In this document: positions 21,601 through 31,849 of the stretch, in pieces
Layout of the letters: each line of letters starts with the position of its first letter
Position numbering within the stretch: the first letter of the stretch is position 1
Source of the DNA: Hybos culiciformis
Taxonomy: Eukaryota > Arthropoda > Insecta > Diptera > Hybotidae
Assembly (NCBI GenBank): GCA_964007475.1
Contig: OZ023273.1
Span: 79,237,830 to 79,301,829 of the forward strand
Reading direction: 5' to 3'
Length of the DNA: 64,000 bases
The notes under the pieces: generated by a model
Database searches by the model: none
Told to the model about the DNA's origin: nothing
The model's input: the letters and a program-made list of their open reading frames with translations, nothing else
Made by a program: the position numbers and the translations under genes

Positions 21601-23060
21601 CCTTCCAAAGCATTGCTTGCATCGTACCAAGTTTCATATAGGATTACAAAATGTAAAAAAGCACATACAATTGGAGAAACACTAGTTTTACCAGCAGCAA
21701 TTGATATTGTACAGACTATGCATATTCAAAACAGTTGTGACAGATACCGCTTGCGGATAATACGGATGGAAGACGAATCTCTGATATATCTGAGGTATTT
21801 GCGATCAGTTGCTCTCCCAATTACGCCCTTCAAAATTCGCAATCCAAGTAGATGAAGCAGCAGATGTATCAAAAGATGCACATTTAATTGCATATGTTCG
21901 ATATGTTGCAGCAAATAATATAAAAGAAGACATTTTATTTTGCAATCCTATTCCTGGCAAGGCTACATCCATAGAAATTTTTAATATAATTAATAATTTT
22001 TTTGAAGAGAATGAACTGGAATGAAAAAATTGCATTCGACTCTGTACTGATGGAGCGCAATCAATGTCAAACGACAGGACTTCAAGCGTTAGTTAAAAAG
22101 AACGTTCCCGAAGTTATGTGGACGCACTGCATGCTACATAGAGCAGCTCTCGTATCAAAGCATTTAAGCGAGGAACTTAATAACGTTTTTAATATTCTTA
22201 CAAAAGTTATTAATTTTATGAAAAACAGTCCTTTGAAAGCCAGGCTATTTGGAAAATTGTGTAAAAATATGGGGTCTGACTACACCTCACTTCTTTACTA
22301 TTGTGAAGAACGTTGGCTGTCTCGTGCTATAGTTATTCACAGAGTCTTCGAACTGAAAAGCGAAAATGCAATTTTTCTTTAGAAACGATTAATTTATTTT
22401 TAAACTAGCCTATTTATGTGATATATTCAAAAACTGAGTGATTTAAATAAATCAATGCAAGGTCCACAAATTCAACCACCGATTCAAAGAGACAAAGTAA
22501 AAGCGTTCATCAAAAAAATTGAATTATGGAAATTAAATTTACAAAAACAACAATTTGACATGTTTCCTCTATTAAATGGACTTTGTACTACACACGATAA
22601 TAAAGCGAATATACAACTTTTTGTGGAACATCTTCAAAGTTTGGAAATGCACTTTGCAGATTATTTTAAAGATCTCGACTTCACAAAGTTTGCATGGGAA
22701 CTAAATCCTTTTATTACTGAGAAACTAGATGCATTTGAATTGTTACCCAGCGAAAAAGAAAGATTTATCATGTGATACTTCGTTAAAATAAAAATTTCAT
22801 GCAGAAACTCTAGTTCAGTTATGATTAAGTATTACCAAAGAGTATAATGCTTTGTCGAACAAAGCTATACAAATGCTGTTGCCATTCGTAACACCATACC
22901 TATGTGAAACTATATTTTCTGCCATGGCTGCAATGAAATCGAAATATATAGTTCGATTAGTAGTAGATAAAGAATTTCGTGTAGCAATTTGGTGTATAAC
23001 ACCACGATTTTAAAAACTTTGTGCTGAAAAACAAGCTCATCCCATTAATAATAAATGTAT
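21601..23060 (+). pseudogene. hAT (Buster clade, ZBED5/SCAND3-like) transposase, broken
   Basis: Fragments in order match a Buster transposase. They are ASYQVSYRI-KCKKAHTIGETLVLPAAIDIV (21610-21720), SKFAIQVDEAADVSKDAHLI (21839-21900) and EDILFCNPIPGKAT. Next come TTGLQALVKKNVPEVMWTHC (22060-22130), NNVFNILTKVINFMKNSPL and CEERWLSRAIVIHRV, then the 22455-22772 block. The hAT dimerisation end (22850-23020: YNALSNKAIQMLLPFVTPYL, CETIFSAMAAMKSKYI, RVAIWCITPRF) closes the protein. At least five frameshifts or stops separate them. The BED finger and N terminus are absent because the BEL 3' LTR abuts directly. Confidence 0.88.
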
Positions 23061-23183
23061 TTTAATAAAAAATAAACAATTCGTAAATATATCTTTTATT
23101 TAATATTTAACAATTTGTGTATATTTTTTTACTTTTGGCGTCCGTAAAGATTTATTTTTATTTAATATGGGGAATAGTAATAT

Positions 23184-23201
23184 AAAGTTTGAAAACCGCT
23201 G
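23184..23201 (-). repeat. 3' terminal inverted repeat of the hAT relic
   Basis: Read inward from the right end the sequence is CAGCGGTTTTCAAACTTT, a typical Buster-type hAT terminus, 125 bp after the last coding motif. The following eight bases, CTTTAACA, would be the target duplication. The left end is missing, so this is unproven. Confidence 0.7.
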
Positions 23202-23209
23202 CTTTAACA

Positions 23210-25030
23210 GAAGTTACAAATAGTGTTTGTTTATATTTTACTTTTGTTACTTCAACTTTTGCTTCAGCAATAGTAAATTTTCTTTTTATTATTTCGTTAT
23301 AATGTGCTTTAATTAAAACGAAAAAATTTTTTAGCTATAAAAAAATTCTTAATTTGTTAATAGTATTATTTCAATTATCCCTCTATGATAATTATTTAAA
23401 TTCATTAAATTGCGAAAAAATATTTTGGTGTTAAGATTCTAATATTATGCAATCTTAATCTTAATATTTTACCTGAAAATATTTTGGTATGGTATGCAAT
23501 TTTACTAAAATTATTTTTTTTCTTTATATTTATATGATCTTCTTTTTTTTTTTGTTATTATATTTATTTTTTTTTTTACAAAATATCTAGGTAGAATTTT
23601 TTAAAAATTTGATAGAGAAGTGTATATTTATGGTCTATTGAACCATTATAATAATATATATATATTTTTTTTTGACTTAGGATATTCGTAATATAATTTT
23701 TTATTCGGGTTAATTCTTAATAATTTTGGAGTGTACACTCAATTATAATTGAGTGTTTCGGAGCAGATAGGGTCTATTCTTGGCTCAGGTAAGCAACAAT
23801 TCCAAGTCAAAATGAGTTGGTTCAAACTACAGACTTCAATATAGACTGCGTGATGACAGATAATTTTTGAGAACCGCATAAAATATGTTTTTATGTTGCA
23901 GTTACAACATAAAAATGGTGTTGCCTATTGAAAAAATTAAAATATTACAAACTGCGATTATATTAAAAACTATTTTTAATTATGAAATTTATTCTAAAAA
24001 AACTTATTTAATGTTTAAATTAAAAAAAGTAACAAGATCTTATTCAATAAATTTTGTTAATTTTGACACGATTCCAGCTTTTTGGAATTGTGTATAGTTG
24101 ATTAAATGAGGATTAAATAAAATATTTTTGTTAACATATACATTATTTTAATGAGGTTAATTTTTAAGATTTAATTTAATTTACATATATACAATTTGAT
24201 ATTGGTTCAACGGAAGTCTAATTTTTCTAAATTTTTTAAGCAAAAACAAAAAGATTAATGCGACCGAACACAATGAGATTTTAAAATACAATGGCAATAA
24301 AATAAAAATTTCTATTGATTCTAAATCCAAGTTTTTATTCGTCAAACTGTAAACTTCAGCAAAAATTTAAGTTTTTATGATTGCAAAATACACAAGAAAC
24401 GATAAAACGTGAGAGGTATTTTGTTGATAAAAGCAAATTCGAAACTGCTTACGTTTGGGTTTATACTTAATAGAAATTTTTATGTACAAAGAAAAAGAAC
24501 TTTAAATTTACTGTAGCTTACGGAAATACACTTACAATGTATGGTTGATTTGACCCTCTCGATGAGGCCTTATGCTGTCTTATGCTAGATTTTTGAAGTG
24601 AAACTTCTTTAGAGGCATTGTGATTGAGAGTGAAAAAAATGTAAGTGTCAAAAATGCCTCGTTTATTGTCAAAAATGCCTCGTTTATTGTCAAAAAAAAA
24701 AGGCAAAAAAAAAAGAAAAAAGAAAAAATTTATGTGTCAGCTGATGATAAAATCGACAGCCGCTAGCAACTTAATGAAGCTTATCAGCGCAATAACCTAC
24801 TCTATATTGGCTCAGAATTAAAGTCGAAAATACTATTTTTTTTCGATTGAAAGGAAAATATAATTTATTTTAAATTATTGAATAACAAATATTTCATTTA
24901 TTAATTATTAGTGCTAATTTTCAAAAAGTTTTTATAATACAAATATGTATTCTGAATAAAAAAGTTCCAATCCACCTATTTTGTAGATAATTTATTTTTG
25001 ATATTAATTTTTCTTAATGTAATTTTTAGT
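23210..25030. other. AT-rich stretch, nothing recognised
   Basis: Mostly A/T runs. A 21-bp direct repeat (GTCAAAAATGCCTCGTTTAT) occurs twice at 24647-24687. The short frames here show no family motifs. No RNA gene or element boundary was found. Confidence 0.4.
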
Positions 25031-25312
25031 TTGTTAGTGTAATTTATTTTTGACATTAAATTACACTAATAAAATGCAGGAGGAATATGTTTATTACAAT
25101 TACTTTTCGGAAGAAATACTAATGTTAAATTTTGCAGGCATATTTGAAAGTGCTCTTTTAACTTAAACAGAACTAATTTGTAATTGAGTTGTTAGTATAA
25201 ATTATTTTTGCCATTAAATTCCATTAATGCAATGCATGTAGAATATTTTTATTCCAATTCCTTTTCAGAAGAAGTACTAATAAACATGAAATTTTTCAGG
25301 AATATTTAAAAA
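25030..25312. repeat. Diverged ~158-bp tandem duplication
   Basis: GTTAGTGTAATTTATTTTTG...CATTAAATT..CA(C/T)TAAT at 25032 recurs at 25190. Both copies continue through AATGCA, (G/T)AGAATAT, TTCGGAAGAA/TTCAGAAGAA and TTTGCAGGCATATTTG/TTTTCAGGAATATTT. Identity is roughly 75-80% by eye. Confidence 0.65.
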
Positions 25313-25571
25313 GTTATTTTAGGTTAAACTTTTCGGGCAACAAAAAGAAAACATGATTTAAGCCAAGCTGCTGTTTTTTCATACATTATTGTCGCTAATA
25401 ATATAGTTGTAACCGGAATTGTGTTTACAGCTTAAAATATTGTAGAAATCATCTGGCAATCAGTGTTGCCATGCAGTCATAATTCTAGCCATTTTGAAAT
25501 AATTTAAAAGCCATTATGCCACTAAAATTTTTGAGCTTAAAAAGTATTTTAGAATTTTTAAATGTTTTTAT

Positions 25572-26456
25572 CAGTGATGCCATTTGCTTTTTTTGAAAAG
25601 TGCCAGTTTAGCACCCTTAGCACTTTTTGTTTCCCTTTAAAAGTGCCAGAAAAAGTGCTAAGCATTTTTTCTTTCAATTTTTGGTGCTAAAAAAGTGCTA
25701 AATGAAAATAAACGTAAATAAAACAATAAACGACAATAAAAAACAGCTGGTAAAAAAATAAAACCCATCAAAAATGTTACCCACGCAAAAGATACCGAAG
25801 AATTAGACAGATGACTAACTATCATCAGTCTAAAAAGGCATTCAAATCACATATTTGTTATGACATGATATATCAGTATCACTGACAAAATAAAAGAAAC
25901 TCGAATTCTTGAAATGTGCTAAAAAATGTGCTATTTAAGAGAAAAGTGCTAAATTAGCACCTACTGTCTTACCTCGATAATAAGGACCGGTCCCTCTATT
26001 TGACTTTTTTTTTTACAAGACTTTTATAATAGTTTATATAAATTATCGAATAAAGGGACCGCATAATACAAGGACCGGACCTTCTGTTCGAATATTTTTA
26101 AAAACAAAATGTTTAAAATGTTTAGACGAACATTTTAGGTAAATGATTGTTTACACGAGTTATTTTATTACTCGCTTAACTGCGCTTCGTTCGTATTAAA
26201 AAAAAAAAATTAATAATTAATATTTTTTCGATTGAAACAGTGTTTTTTTTTTTTTTTGAAAAGCGGTTCTTGGTGAGAGATGCAAAAGTTGCTTAATTTT
26301 TTCGAACAAAAGGACCGGGCCTTCTAATTAAAGAGAAGGCCCGCCGGGCCTTTTATTCGTTTAAAAGGACCGGTCCTTATTATCGAGGGAAGACAGTAGC
26401 ACTTTTTTAAAAAAAGAAAGTGCTAGGGCGAAAAAAGTGCTAAAATGGCAACTATG
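25572..26456. mobile_element. hAT-type non-autonomous element with exact 8-bp TSD
   Basis: It starts CAGTGATGCCATTT and ends AAATGGCAACTATG, imperfect inverted termini. It is flanked by the exact 8-bp duplication GTTTTTAT (25564-25571 and 26457-26464). Its DNA is full of AGTGCTAA / TTAGCAC words on both strands. It carries a second element at 25964-26396. No coding sequence. Confidence 0.88.
25964..26396. mobile_element. Nested pogo/Tigger-like MITE, TA TSD
   Basis: The termini are CTGTCTT(A/C)CCTCGATAATA continuing into AGGACCGGTCC, identical inverted over about 30 bp with one mismatch. They are bounded by TA on both sides (25962-25963, 26397-26398). CCTCGATAAT-type termini with TA duplication are typical of Tigger/pogo elements. 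Internally, AAGGACCGG and GGCCTTCT are repeated. Confidence 0.82.
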
Positions 26457-26734
26457 GTTTTTATCCTAAGTAATCGCTGGTTTTTAATTGTTTTTTTAAT
26501 TTTTTCTAAGCCGCAGAATTCCCCCAAAACAAGTTATTTTAAGTCGACTGGCCGCAGCAGTCAAAGAACAAAAATCAACTAGTCGCCGTCGAAATAACCG
26601 ATTGGCGTCATGTCTTATATGCACTTGGCCATTTTAAATATTTATTTAGCCTTCCCAGAAAATACTACTTGCCATGAAGTTTCACTTCTTCCGTGTGTCC
26701 CGAGACTCACATATATTTTTATATGTCTATGGTT

Positions 26735-26930
26735 GAAACAGACCTCTTCTTCAATTGTATGGCAAAAATTTTTAAAAAACTTCCTCGTTATGAACAAATT
26801 CAGTTGAGAATGCAAATTTCATCATAAGTTGGTAATGCTGAATTAAGAAGTATTTCAAACGAGTCACCTGAAAATCATGAGTAATTATCTAGACCGAGTA
26901 CTTCATTTGATTTTTTAGAAAATGTTCTGT
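26735..26930 (+). pseudogene. BESS-motif fragment, possibly a MADF-BESS accessory gene
   Basis: Frame 2 reads ETDLFFNCMAKIFKKLPRYE followed by QIQLRMQISS, then a TAA at 26825, then in the same frame VGNAELRSISNESPENHE, another stop, and STSFDFLENVL. This matches the helix-turn-helix-like BESS motif (protein-protein interaction) at the end of MADF-BESS proteins. No MADF domain is visible upstream. It is followed on the other strand by a Harbinger relic. MADF/Myb proteins are known second genes of PIF/Harbinger elements, so a shared origin is plausible. Confidence 0.45.
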
Positions 26931-26994
26931 GTCCCGTGTCAAATTAAAATCATAATTTATAATATACATATAATAAAAATGATTATATAATTAA

Positions 26995-27306
26995 ATTGTT
27001 TGCAATTTAACACATACCTCACATCAGAAGTATACATAACTTTTCTTCGGGGTATATTGGCTTTTTCTGTCCATTGTATGGTTTTAAAATGTGATTTAGA
27101 GCTTAATCAAACAATTCTGGTGTTAATCCAAAATATTGCCTAAATTTGTCCTAGTTGCAGTGTGGATGGCGACGCACCAAAATTCTAAATGCACCCTATG
27201 TAGCACGGTTTGTATATATTTTATTCTGCTGCAAACGATGCTTTTCGTCTTCTGATGACTCCTCATTTTCCAAATATATTAAAATTGTAACGTCTTTATT
27301 ATCCAT
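26995..27306 (-). pseudogene. PIF/Harbinger transposase (HARBI1-like) N-terminal relic
   Basis: From ATG 27306 one minus-strand frame reads MDNKDVTILIYLENEESSED..., then FRILVRRHPHC, then DKFRQYFGLTPELFD and YPEEKLCILL. It is broken only by substituted stop codons (five by my reading). F-R-x-Y-F-G-L-T-P-E-L-F is characteristic of HARBI1-type nucleases, and PEEKL-I-L follows in the family. The catalytic domain is absent. All stops lie in a single frame, so decay was by point mutation. Confidence 0.7.
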
Positions 27307-27557
27307 TTTTCACAGCAAGCTAAAGTTATTACAAATGTATATTATGGCCGATTTTTAAGGAAACCGTTGTAATTTACATTTAAATCTTAATGAAATAAAT
27401 ACGCGGATTTTACTTTTAGAACAGAACTTTATTCTTTAACTTCTAAAACAAGATTAAAGTTTCTTAGCCAATTTCTAAATTGATAATTAGAGGAATAGGG
27501 AATGTAATTTTAATATCCACAATTTTGATTGGAGATAACAAAATTGTGGGTGTGAAT

Positions 27558-28044
27558 CAGGGTTGGACTGGCTATAAAAATTAAACCGGGAAGGTATTCG
27601 ATTTTCTTTCCAAACATGACGATTATAAACTAAAATTTTGGAATTGAAAACAATATTTAAATTATTTAAATCTAAGTCAAATGAGTTGTAGGCCACGGAA
27701 ATCTCATATATTTCATATATTTTAGCACAAAAGAGGACTTGATCTCATCGAATCAATTAACAAATATTTTTTTACCCTGGTTTCTTTTTTAATTAATATA
27801 TTTTTCTGAATATAACTTTACTGTTTACAGCATTTTCAAAGTTTAATTGTTTAGCTTTAAGTACCGTACTTTCGAAGCTATTATACTTCGATTAGCCCAA
27901 AATAATTTCCAATCAAAATATATTTAAATCAGATTGCATTGTATCTTTAAAATAATTAGTAATAAAAATGTTTAATTTATCGGCCCAAATATTACCGGCC
28001 CACCGGGAAATGTCCCGGTGTCCCGATGGGCCAGTCCAATCCTG
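27558..28044. mobile_element. hAT-type MITE, CAGGGTTGGACTGGC termini
   Basis: Left end CAGGGTTGGACTGGC. Right end, read inward, is CAGGATTGGACTGGC. Flanks are GGTGTGAAT and GGTGTGAT, an 8-bp duplication with one extra base. Both ends carry CCGGGA motifs. The same family occurs at 59359-59528. Confidence 0.75.
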
Positions 28045-28052
28045 GGTGTGAT

Positions 28053-28097
28053 AATATAATTATTAAAGTGCATAATTCGCACTTTAATAATTATATT
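28053..28097. repeat. Perfect 19-bp hairpin, 7-base loop
   Basis: AATATAATTATTAAAGTGC (28053-28071) and its exact complement (28079-28097) enclose ATAATTC. It begins right after the hAT MITE's flank. It could be a tiny inverted-repeat element or a cruciform. No U-run follows it. Confidence 0.85.
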
Positions 28098-28432
28098 GAA
28101 ATGAAACTTGATCATTTATTTTAAAATATCCGAAAATATCGATTTAACATTTTTGGCTATTTTATAATATTAATAATCAAGTGACACGATAAGTGCAGGA
28201 AATGTATACAGTTGTAAGATCTTTAATCAGTTGTGTTCTCATTCTCGAAAACTGTGTACGCGTTTCTGTTCGTTTTATATTTTATTAAAAAGTGTAGTTT
28301 TTTTTTTTTGAAGTTTATACTTCTTTAGCGGCGTTGGAAGAAATTTGGTAGAGGGTAAAAATCCATTTTCATATAGAATTTTTCTGAGAATCGTCCGTCA
28401 TCATTTTTCAAATATTAAAAAAAAAAAAAAAA

Positions 28433-28503
28433 CCATAATTGGGTTCGAACCTGGCACCTTCAAACTTATTAGTCTGGTGTTCTATCCACTAAGCCATACG
28501 GCC
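28433..28503 (-). ncRNA. tRNA-like pol III unit (unit A, left)
   Basis: On the minus strand it begins GGCCGTATGGCTTAGTGGAT. It has a good A box (TGGCTTAGTGG) and a perfect B box (GGTTCGAACC at 28442-28451), followed directly by a long T-run, which is a pol III terminator. An anticodon-type stem around CAGAC/GTTTG encloses a 6-base loop rather than 7. The T stem pairs poorly. It is therefore a tRNA-derived SINE head or pseudogene rather than a working tRNA. Confidence 0.6.
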
Positions 28504-28755
28504 ATATAATTTTTGCTTTCTAAAATCATATAAAGAGTCTTCTAAATAATATAAAAATTCAAGTTCTTTAAGGTTCATGAATACGGTTAGTTCTTTAAGG
28601 TTCATGAATACGGTTAGTGGAATAAAATAAACGGGTTCACGAATACGATTAGTGGAAGGAAATAAGAGAGAAATTTTTAAAATAAATTCTGTGGATTTTA
28701 ATTATTAAAGAAGGCAAGTGCTCTTTTATGTTATTTTAGAAAGCTGAAATCAAAA

Positions 28756-28830
28756 GGGCAATATGGCTGAGTGGATAGAATATCGGATTACAATTCTGAA
28801 GGTGCCAAGTTCGATCCCCCGATACTGAGA
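28756..28830 (+). ncRNA. tRNA-like pol III unit (unit A, right)
   Basis: Begins GGGCAATATGGCTGAGTGGA. A box TGGCTGAGTGG, B-box-like AGTTCGATCC, then CCCGATACTGAG and a T-run by 28845. Anticodon-arm region is CGGATTACAATTCTG. It shares GGATAGAA-A and GAAGGTGCC with the left unit at about 75% identity, in the opposite direction. Confidence 0.6.
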
Positions 28831-29068
28831 ATTTTATGAAATTTTTTTTTTTTTATTTTTTTTAACATAATAATGTAGTTACGGCAAATACAAAATACCA
28901 AAGAGGGAGAGATAATAAATTGGTCAATTAATTTTTGCAGATTGATCTAATTAATTTCCGTAAAGCGTCATAATTTTTAAAGTTAAAATTTTTCTCATAA
29001 TTTAAGTATCTGTACTTCGTTTTGGTAAAAAAAAAAAAAAACACACGAAGCAGTCATAGAACTGCCTA

Positions 29069-29210
29069 CAGAAGTTTATACTTAAGACTTAAACTATGAA
29101 ATAACAGTGGGTACAAATAATGGACTGCTTTTGGACTGATGGACTGATTTTTATTTTAATTTACATTTTGTACTGAGCAGCCCATCATTTGTAGCCACTG
29201 TTATTCATAG
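29069..29210. mobile_element. mariner-like MITE copy 1, right end lost
   Basis: Starts TA|CAGAAGTTTATACTTAAGAC and contains ACAGTGG-TACAAATAATGG, GACTGATGGACTGATTTTTA and GCAGCCC-TCATTTGTAGC. Its right terminus (TATAAACTTCTG) is missing. On its left, ACACACGAAGCAGTCATAGA (29041-29060) equals, inverted, the sequence right of copy 2, so the full element may be longer. Confidence 0.7.
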
Positions 29211-29239
29211 TTTTTAAATCTTTTTTTTTAATAATTAGT

Positions 29240-30458
29240 TTTTTTGAGATATTTAAACAAACCAAAATGTTTTTATCAGCCACTAATTTATGATTTTTTA
29301 TACATATTCTATTTTTGAAGCAAAACACAGAGCTAAGTAAAATTGTAGCAAATTTGGTTCAAAAAAATTTGCAAATTAGGCGCTCTTTGATTTTTTATTT
29401 TAATTTATATAAATGGAAAAAACTTTTAATTAATAAATAGTTTTTTATAATTTTATAATACATATTATAAAATTAAAATGTAGCTAAAAACTTATTTGAG
29501 AACTTAGTTGAAAACTGTATAATTTCATATATGAATTAATGCAATTGAATTTTGCTATAAAATGGATGTAAAAAATATTGAAAACGTTTACAGATGCATA
29601 AATTTAAGTATCGAGATGCTATTTCTTTTTAAAAATTTAATTGTGAAAAAAAAAATATCCTATTCAGAAATCAGTTTTTTAATAGCGAGTTGAATGAACT
29701 ATTTTTCAATATTGTGGGCAGCGTTCTGCAATATTCACAGCTTTTTCGTGCAATCTTATTTTCACAATAGAATTAACATAATCTTGCGATCATTCATAAA
29801 AAATTTAGACACCGGATAATAGGTATATCACTAAAGTCCCAACTAATTTTCAAACATGTTTTACCACTTACTATGACAAGACAGTTATATGTATATATGT
29901 ATTTAAACAAGCATTTGTTAATCCTGTTGTAGTTAATAAGATAATAAACGCTAAAAAAAGTACGAATTTCCCGGGAGAAAAATAAGTAAGAAAAGTGATC
30001 ACATTTCATTTCATGTTTCATGTTTTTGTTTTATTTTTTTTACAGAGATCATGTAACCACTAAAGTTATAAACATTATATCCTATAAAACAAATTTATAA
30101 TATTGGACGCACTAAACTCGTTACAAATAATTTTATTAAAGCCTTGAGAAACAACATAGGTATATTTTGGCATTGATAGTATAGATATCGATCAAGTAAT
30201 TTATCATTATAGGTTTTCCCGGCTCAAAATAGGCAAAAAAAAAAATTTTCAAAATAGGTAGCTCTGGTGAAATAAAGATTACTAGACCAAAAATTTTGGG
30301 TAGGAATTCATAATTATCGTACACTTTTTTAGTTTCAAATATATGTATATATAGGGCCCAATATTACAAGCAAAAAAATTACATATTCTACCAATAAAAA
30401 AATTATGTTCAAAAAAATTAAAAATTATTATGTTCAAAAAAATTAAAAAAAAAATGTA
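29240..30458. other. AT-rich stretch, nothing recognised
   Basis: Only short frames without family motifs and A/T runs. No element termini were found. Confidence 0.4.
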
Positions 30459-30459
30459 T

Positions 30460-30531
30460 TCATTGGGGGGAATCGAACCTGACACCTTGACTCTTATAGT
30501 CCGATGTTCTAGCCACCAAGCCATATAGCCC
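30460..30531 (-). ncRNA. Third tRNA-like pol III unit (diverged)
   Basis: Minus strand: GGGCTATATGGCTTGGTGGC with A box TGGCTTGGTGG, B box GGTTCGATTCC, then CCCCAATG and an A/T tail with a T10 run. Upstream, CATATGATTTTGGATTTCTA resembles the flank of the unit A and B left heads, so it is a diverged member of the same repeat. Confidence 0.6.
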
Positions 30532-30781
30532 ATATGATTTTGGATTTCTAAAATATAATAAAAAAATTCTAATAAACCATTCATTTTTTTTTTTTTTTTA
30601 TTTATTTGGAACAAGAAAAACTATTAATTTTCTCCATCTGTCAGTACCAATAATTTTTAGGGACGGGGGGAGTAAGGGGACCCCCGCTCGCCCTCGTCTT
30701 TTAGGTCATACCAGTACCCACTAACAAAAAAACAATTTTTGTCTTATTACTTGTAGAAATCATTTTATTATGTAAAAAAAA

Positions 30782-31632
30782 TTTCAAATATTAAAAAAAA
30801 AAACAAATCATAATTGGGTTCGAACCTGGCACCTTCAGACTTATTAGTCTGGTGTTCTATCCACTAAGCCATACGGCCATATAATTTTTGCTTTCTAAAA
30901 TCATATAAAGAGTCTTCTAAATAATATAAAAATTCAAGTTCTTTAAGGTTCATGAATACGGTTAGTTCTTTAAGGTTCATGAATACGGTTAGTGGAATGA
31001 AATAAACGGGTTCATGAATACGATTAGTGGAAGGAAATAAGAGAGAAATTTTTAAAATAAATTCCGGGGATTTTAATTATTAAAGAAGACAAGTGCTCTT
31101 TTATGTTATTTTAGAAAGCTGAAATCATAAGGGCAATATGGCTGAGTGGATAGAATATCGGATTACAATTCTGATGCCTTGAGCACAGACAGCTAATACC
31201 GCAAAGCAATTTTTGAAGGAATGTTCCGGAAACCTGTTCACAGCTAATTTTACCTGAAAGCAAAAAAATCATCTGCGAACAAGTGCTTTTGTTTTTTTTA
31301 TAATATGATTGTGGCAGAAAAACGCAGCAAAACCAAATTTCGATGCAAAAGAAACGCTGTGAAAAAGAAACAAAAAAATTATTTTCTGGAGCAAAAAAAA
31401 ATAAATTCAGTTTTCTAATTAATTATGAAATAAATTTAAGAAATTCTTTTTACAAAAAATCAATAAAATTAATACCTTTCGTTTTTCATAATTTTTATTT
31501 AAAATAAATAAGAAATAACGCAGAAAATCGGTTTTTACGGTAGCTCAAAATTGCTTTGCGGTATTAGCTGTGCTCAAGGCATGAAGGTGCTAAGTTCGAT
31601 CCCCCGATTTTGAGAATTTTATGAATTTTTTT
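30782..31632. repeat. Repeat unit B (duplicate of unit A, interrupted by a MITE)
   Basis: Same order as unit A: left tRNA-like head on minus strand (30806-30878, with a better paired CAGAC/GTCTG stem), middle, right head on plus strand starting GGGCAATATGG at 31131. The right head is split by a 407-bp insertion at 31175-31581 and resumes with TGAAGGTGCTAAGTTCGATC. Differences from unit A are few, so duplication was fairly recent. Confidence 0.85.
31175..31581. mobile_element. MITE in tRNA-like head, 3-bp TSD
   Basis: Termini TGCCTTGAGCACAG(ACAG)CTAATACCGCAAAGCA face each other, and TGA stands on both sides (31172-31174 and 31582-31584). A 3-bp duplication suggests a PIF/Harbinger-type mover, although TGA rather than TTA/TAA is unusual. 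Unit A gives the uninterrupted site, so the boundaries are secure. Confidence 0.85.
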
Positions 31633-31634
31633 TA

Positions 31635-31816
31635 CAGAAGTTTATACTTAAGACTTAAACTATGAAATAACAGTGGCTACAAATAATGGACTGCTTTTGG
31701 ACTGATGGACTGATTTTTATTTTAATTTACATTTTGTACTGAGCAGCCCTTCATTTGTAGCCACTGTTATTCATAGTTTTTTTCATAGTTTTTAAATCTT
31801 TAACTATAAACTTCTG
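31635..31816. mobile_element. mariner-like MITE copy 2, TA TSD
   Basis: Begins CAGAAGTTTATA and ends TATAAACTTCTG, with TA on both sides. The arms pair over most of their length (ACTATGAAATAACAGTGGC against GCCACTGTTATTCATAGT). The sequence to the right, GGCAGTTCTATGACTGCTTC, is the inverse of the flank left of copy 1. Confidence 0.82.
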
Positions 31817-31849
31817 TAGGCAGTTCTATGACTGCTTCGTGTGTTTTTA

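Larger units (their letters stand above)
28402..28842. repeat. Repeat unit A with divergent tRNA-like heads
   Basis: A 440-bp unit nearly identical to 30782-31632 (minus its insertion). From left to right: A-run, minus-strand tRNA-like head (28433-28503), 250-bp middle, plus-strand tRNA-like head (28756-28830), T-run. The middle includes a tandem 28-bp repeat around AGTTCTTTAAGGTTCATGAA at 28568-28618. The layout is head-to-head and roughly palindromic. Confidence 0.8.

Noticed and set aside
25460..25500. CAGTGTTGCCATGC as another hAT left terminus
   Set aside because: No matching right end or 8-bp duplication (CTGGCAAT) was found downstream.
28433..28503. Working tRNA gene
   Set aside because: A and B boxes are good, but the acceptor and T stems pair poorly and the anticodon loop has six bases. 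It was kept as a tRNA-derived unit only.
30282..30614. 110-codon minus-strand frame
   Set aside because: It overlaps a tRNA-like repeat and is rich in Lys, Ile and Phe from A/T runs, with no motif.
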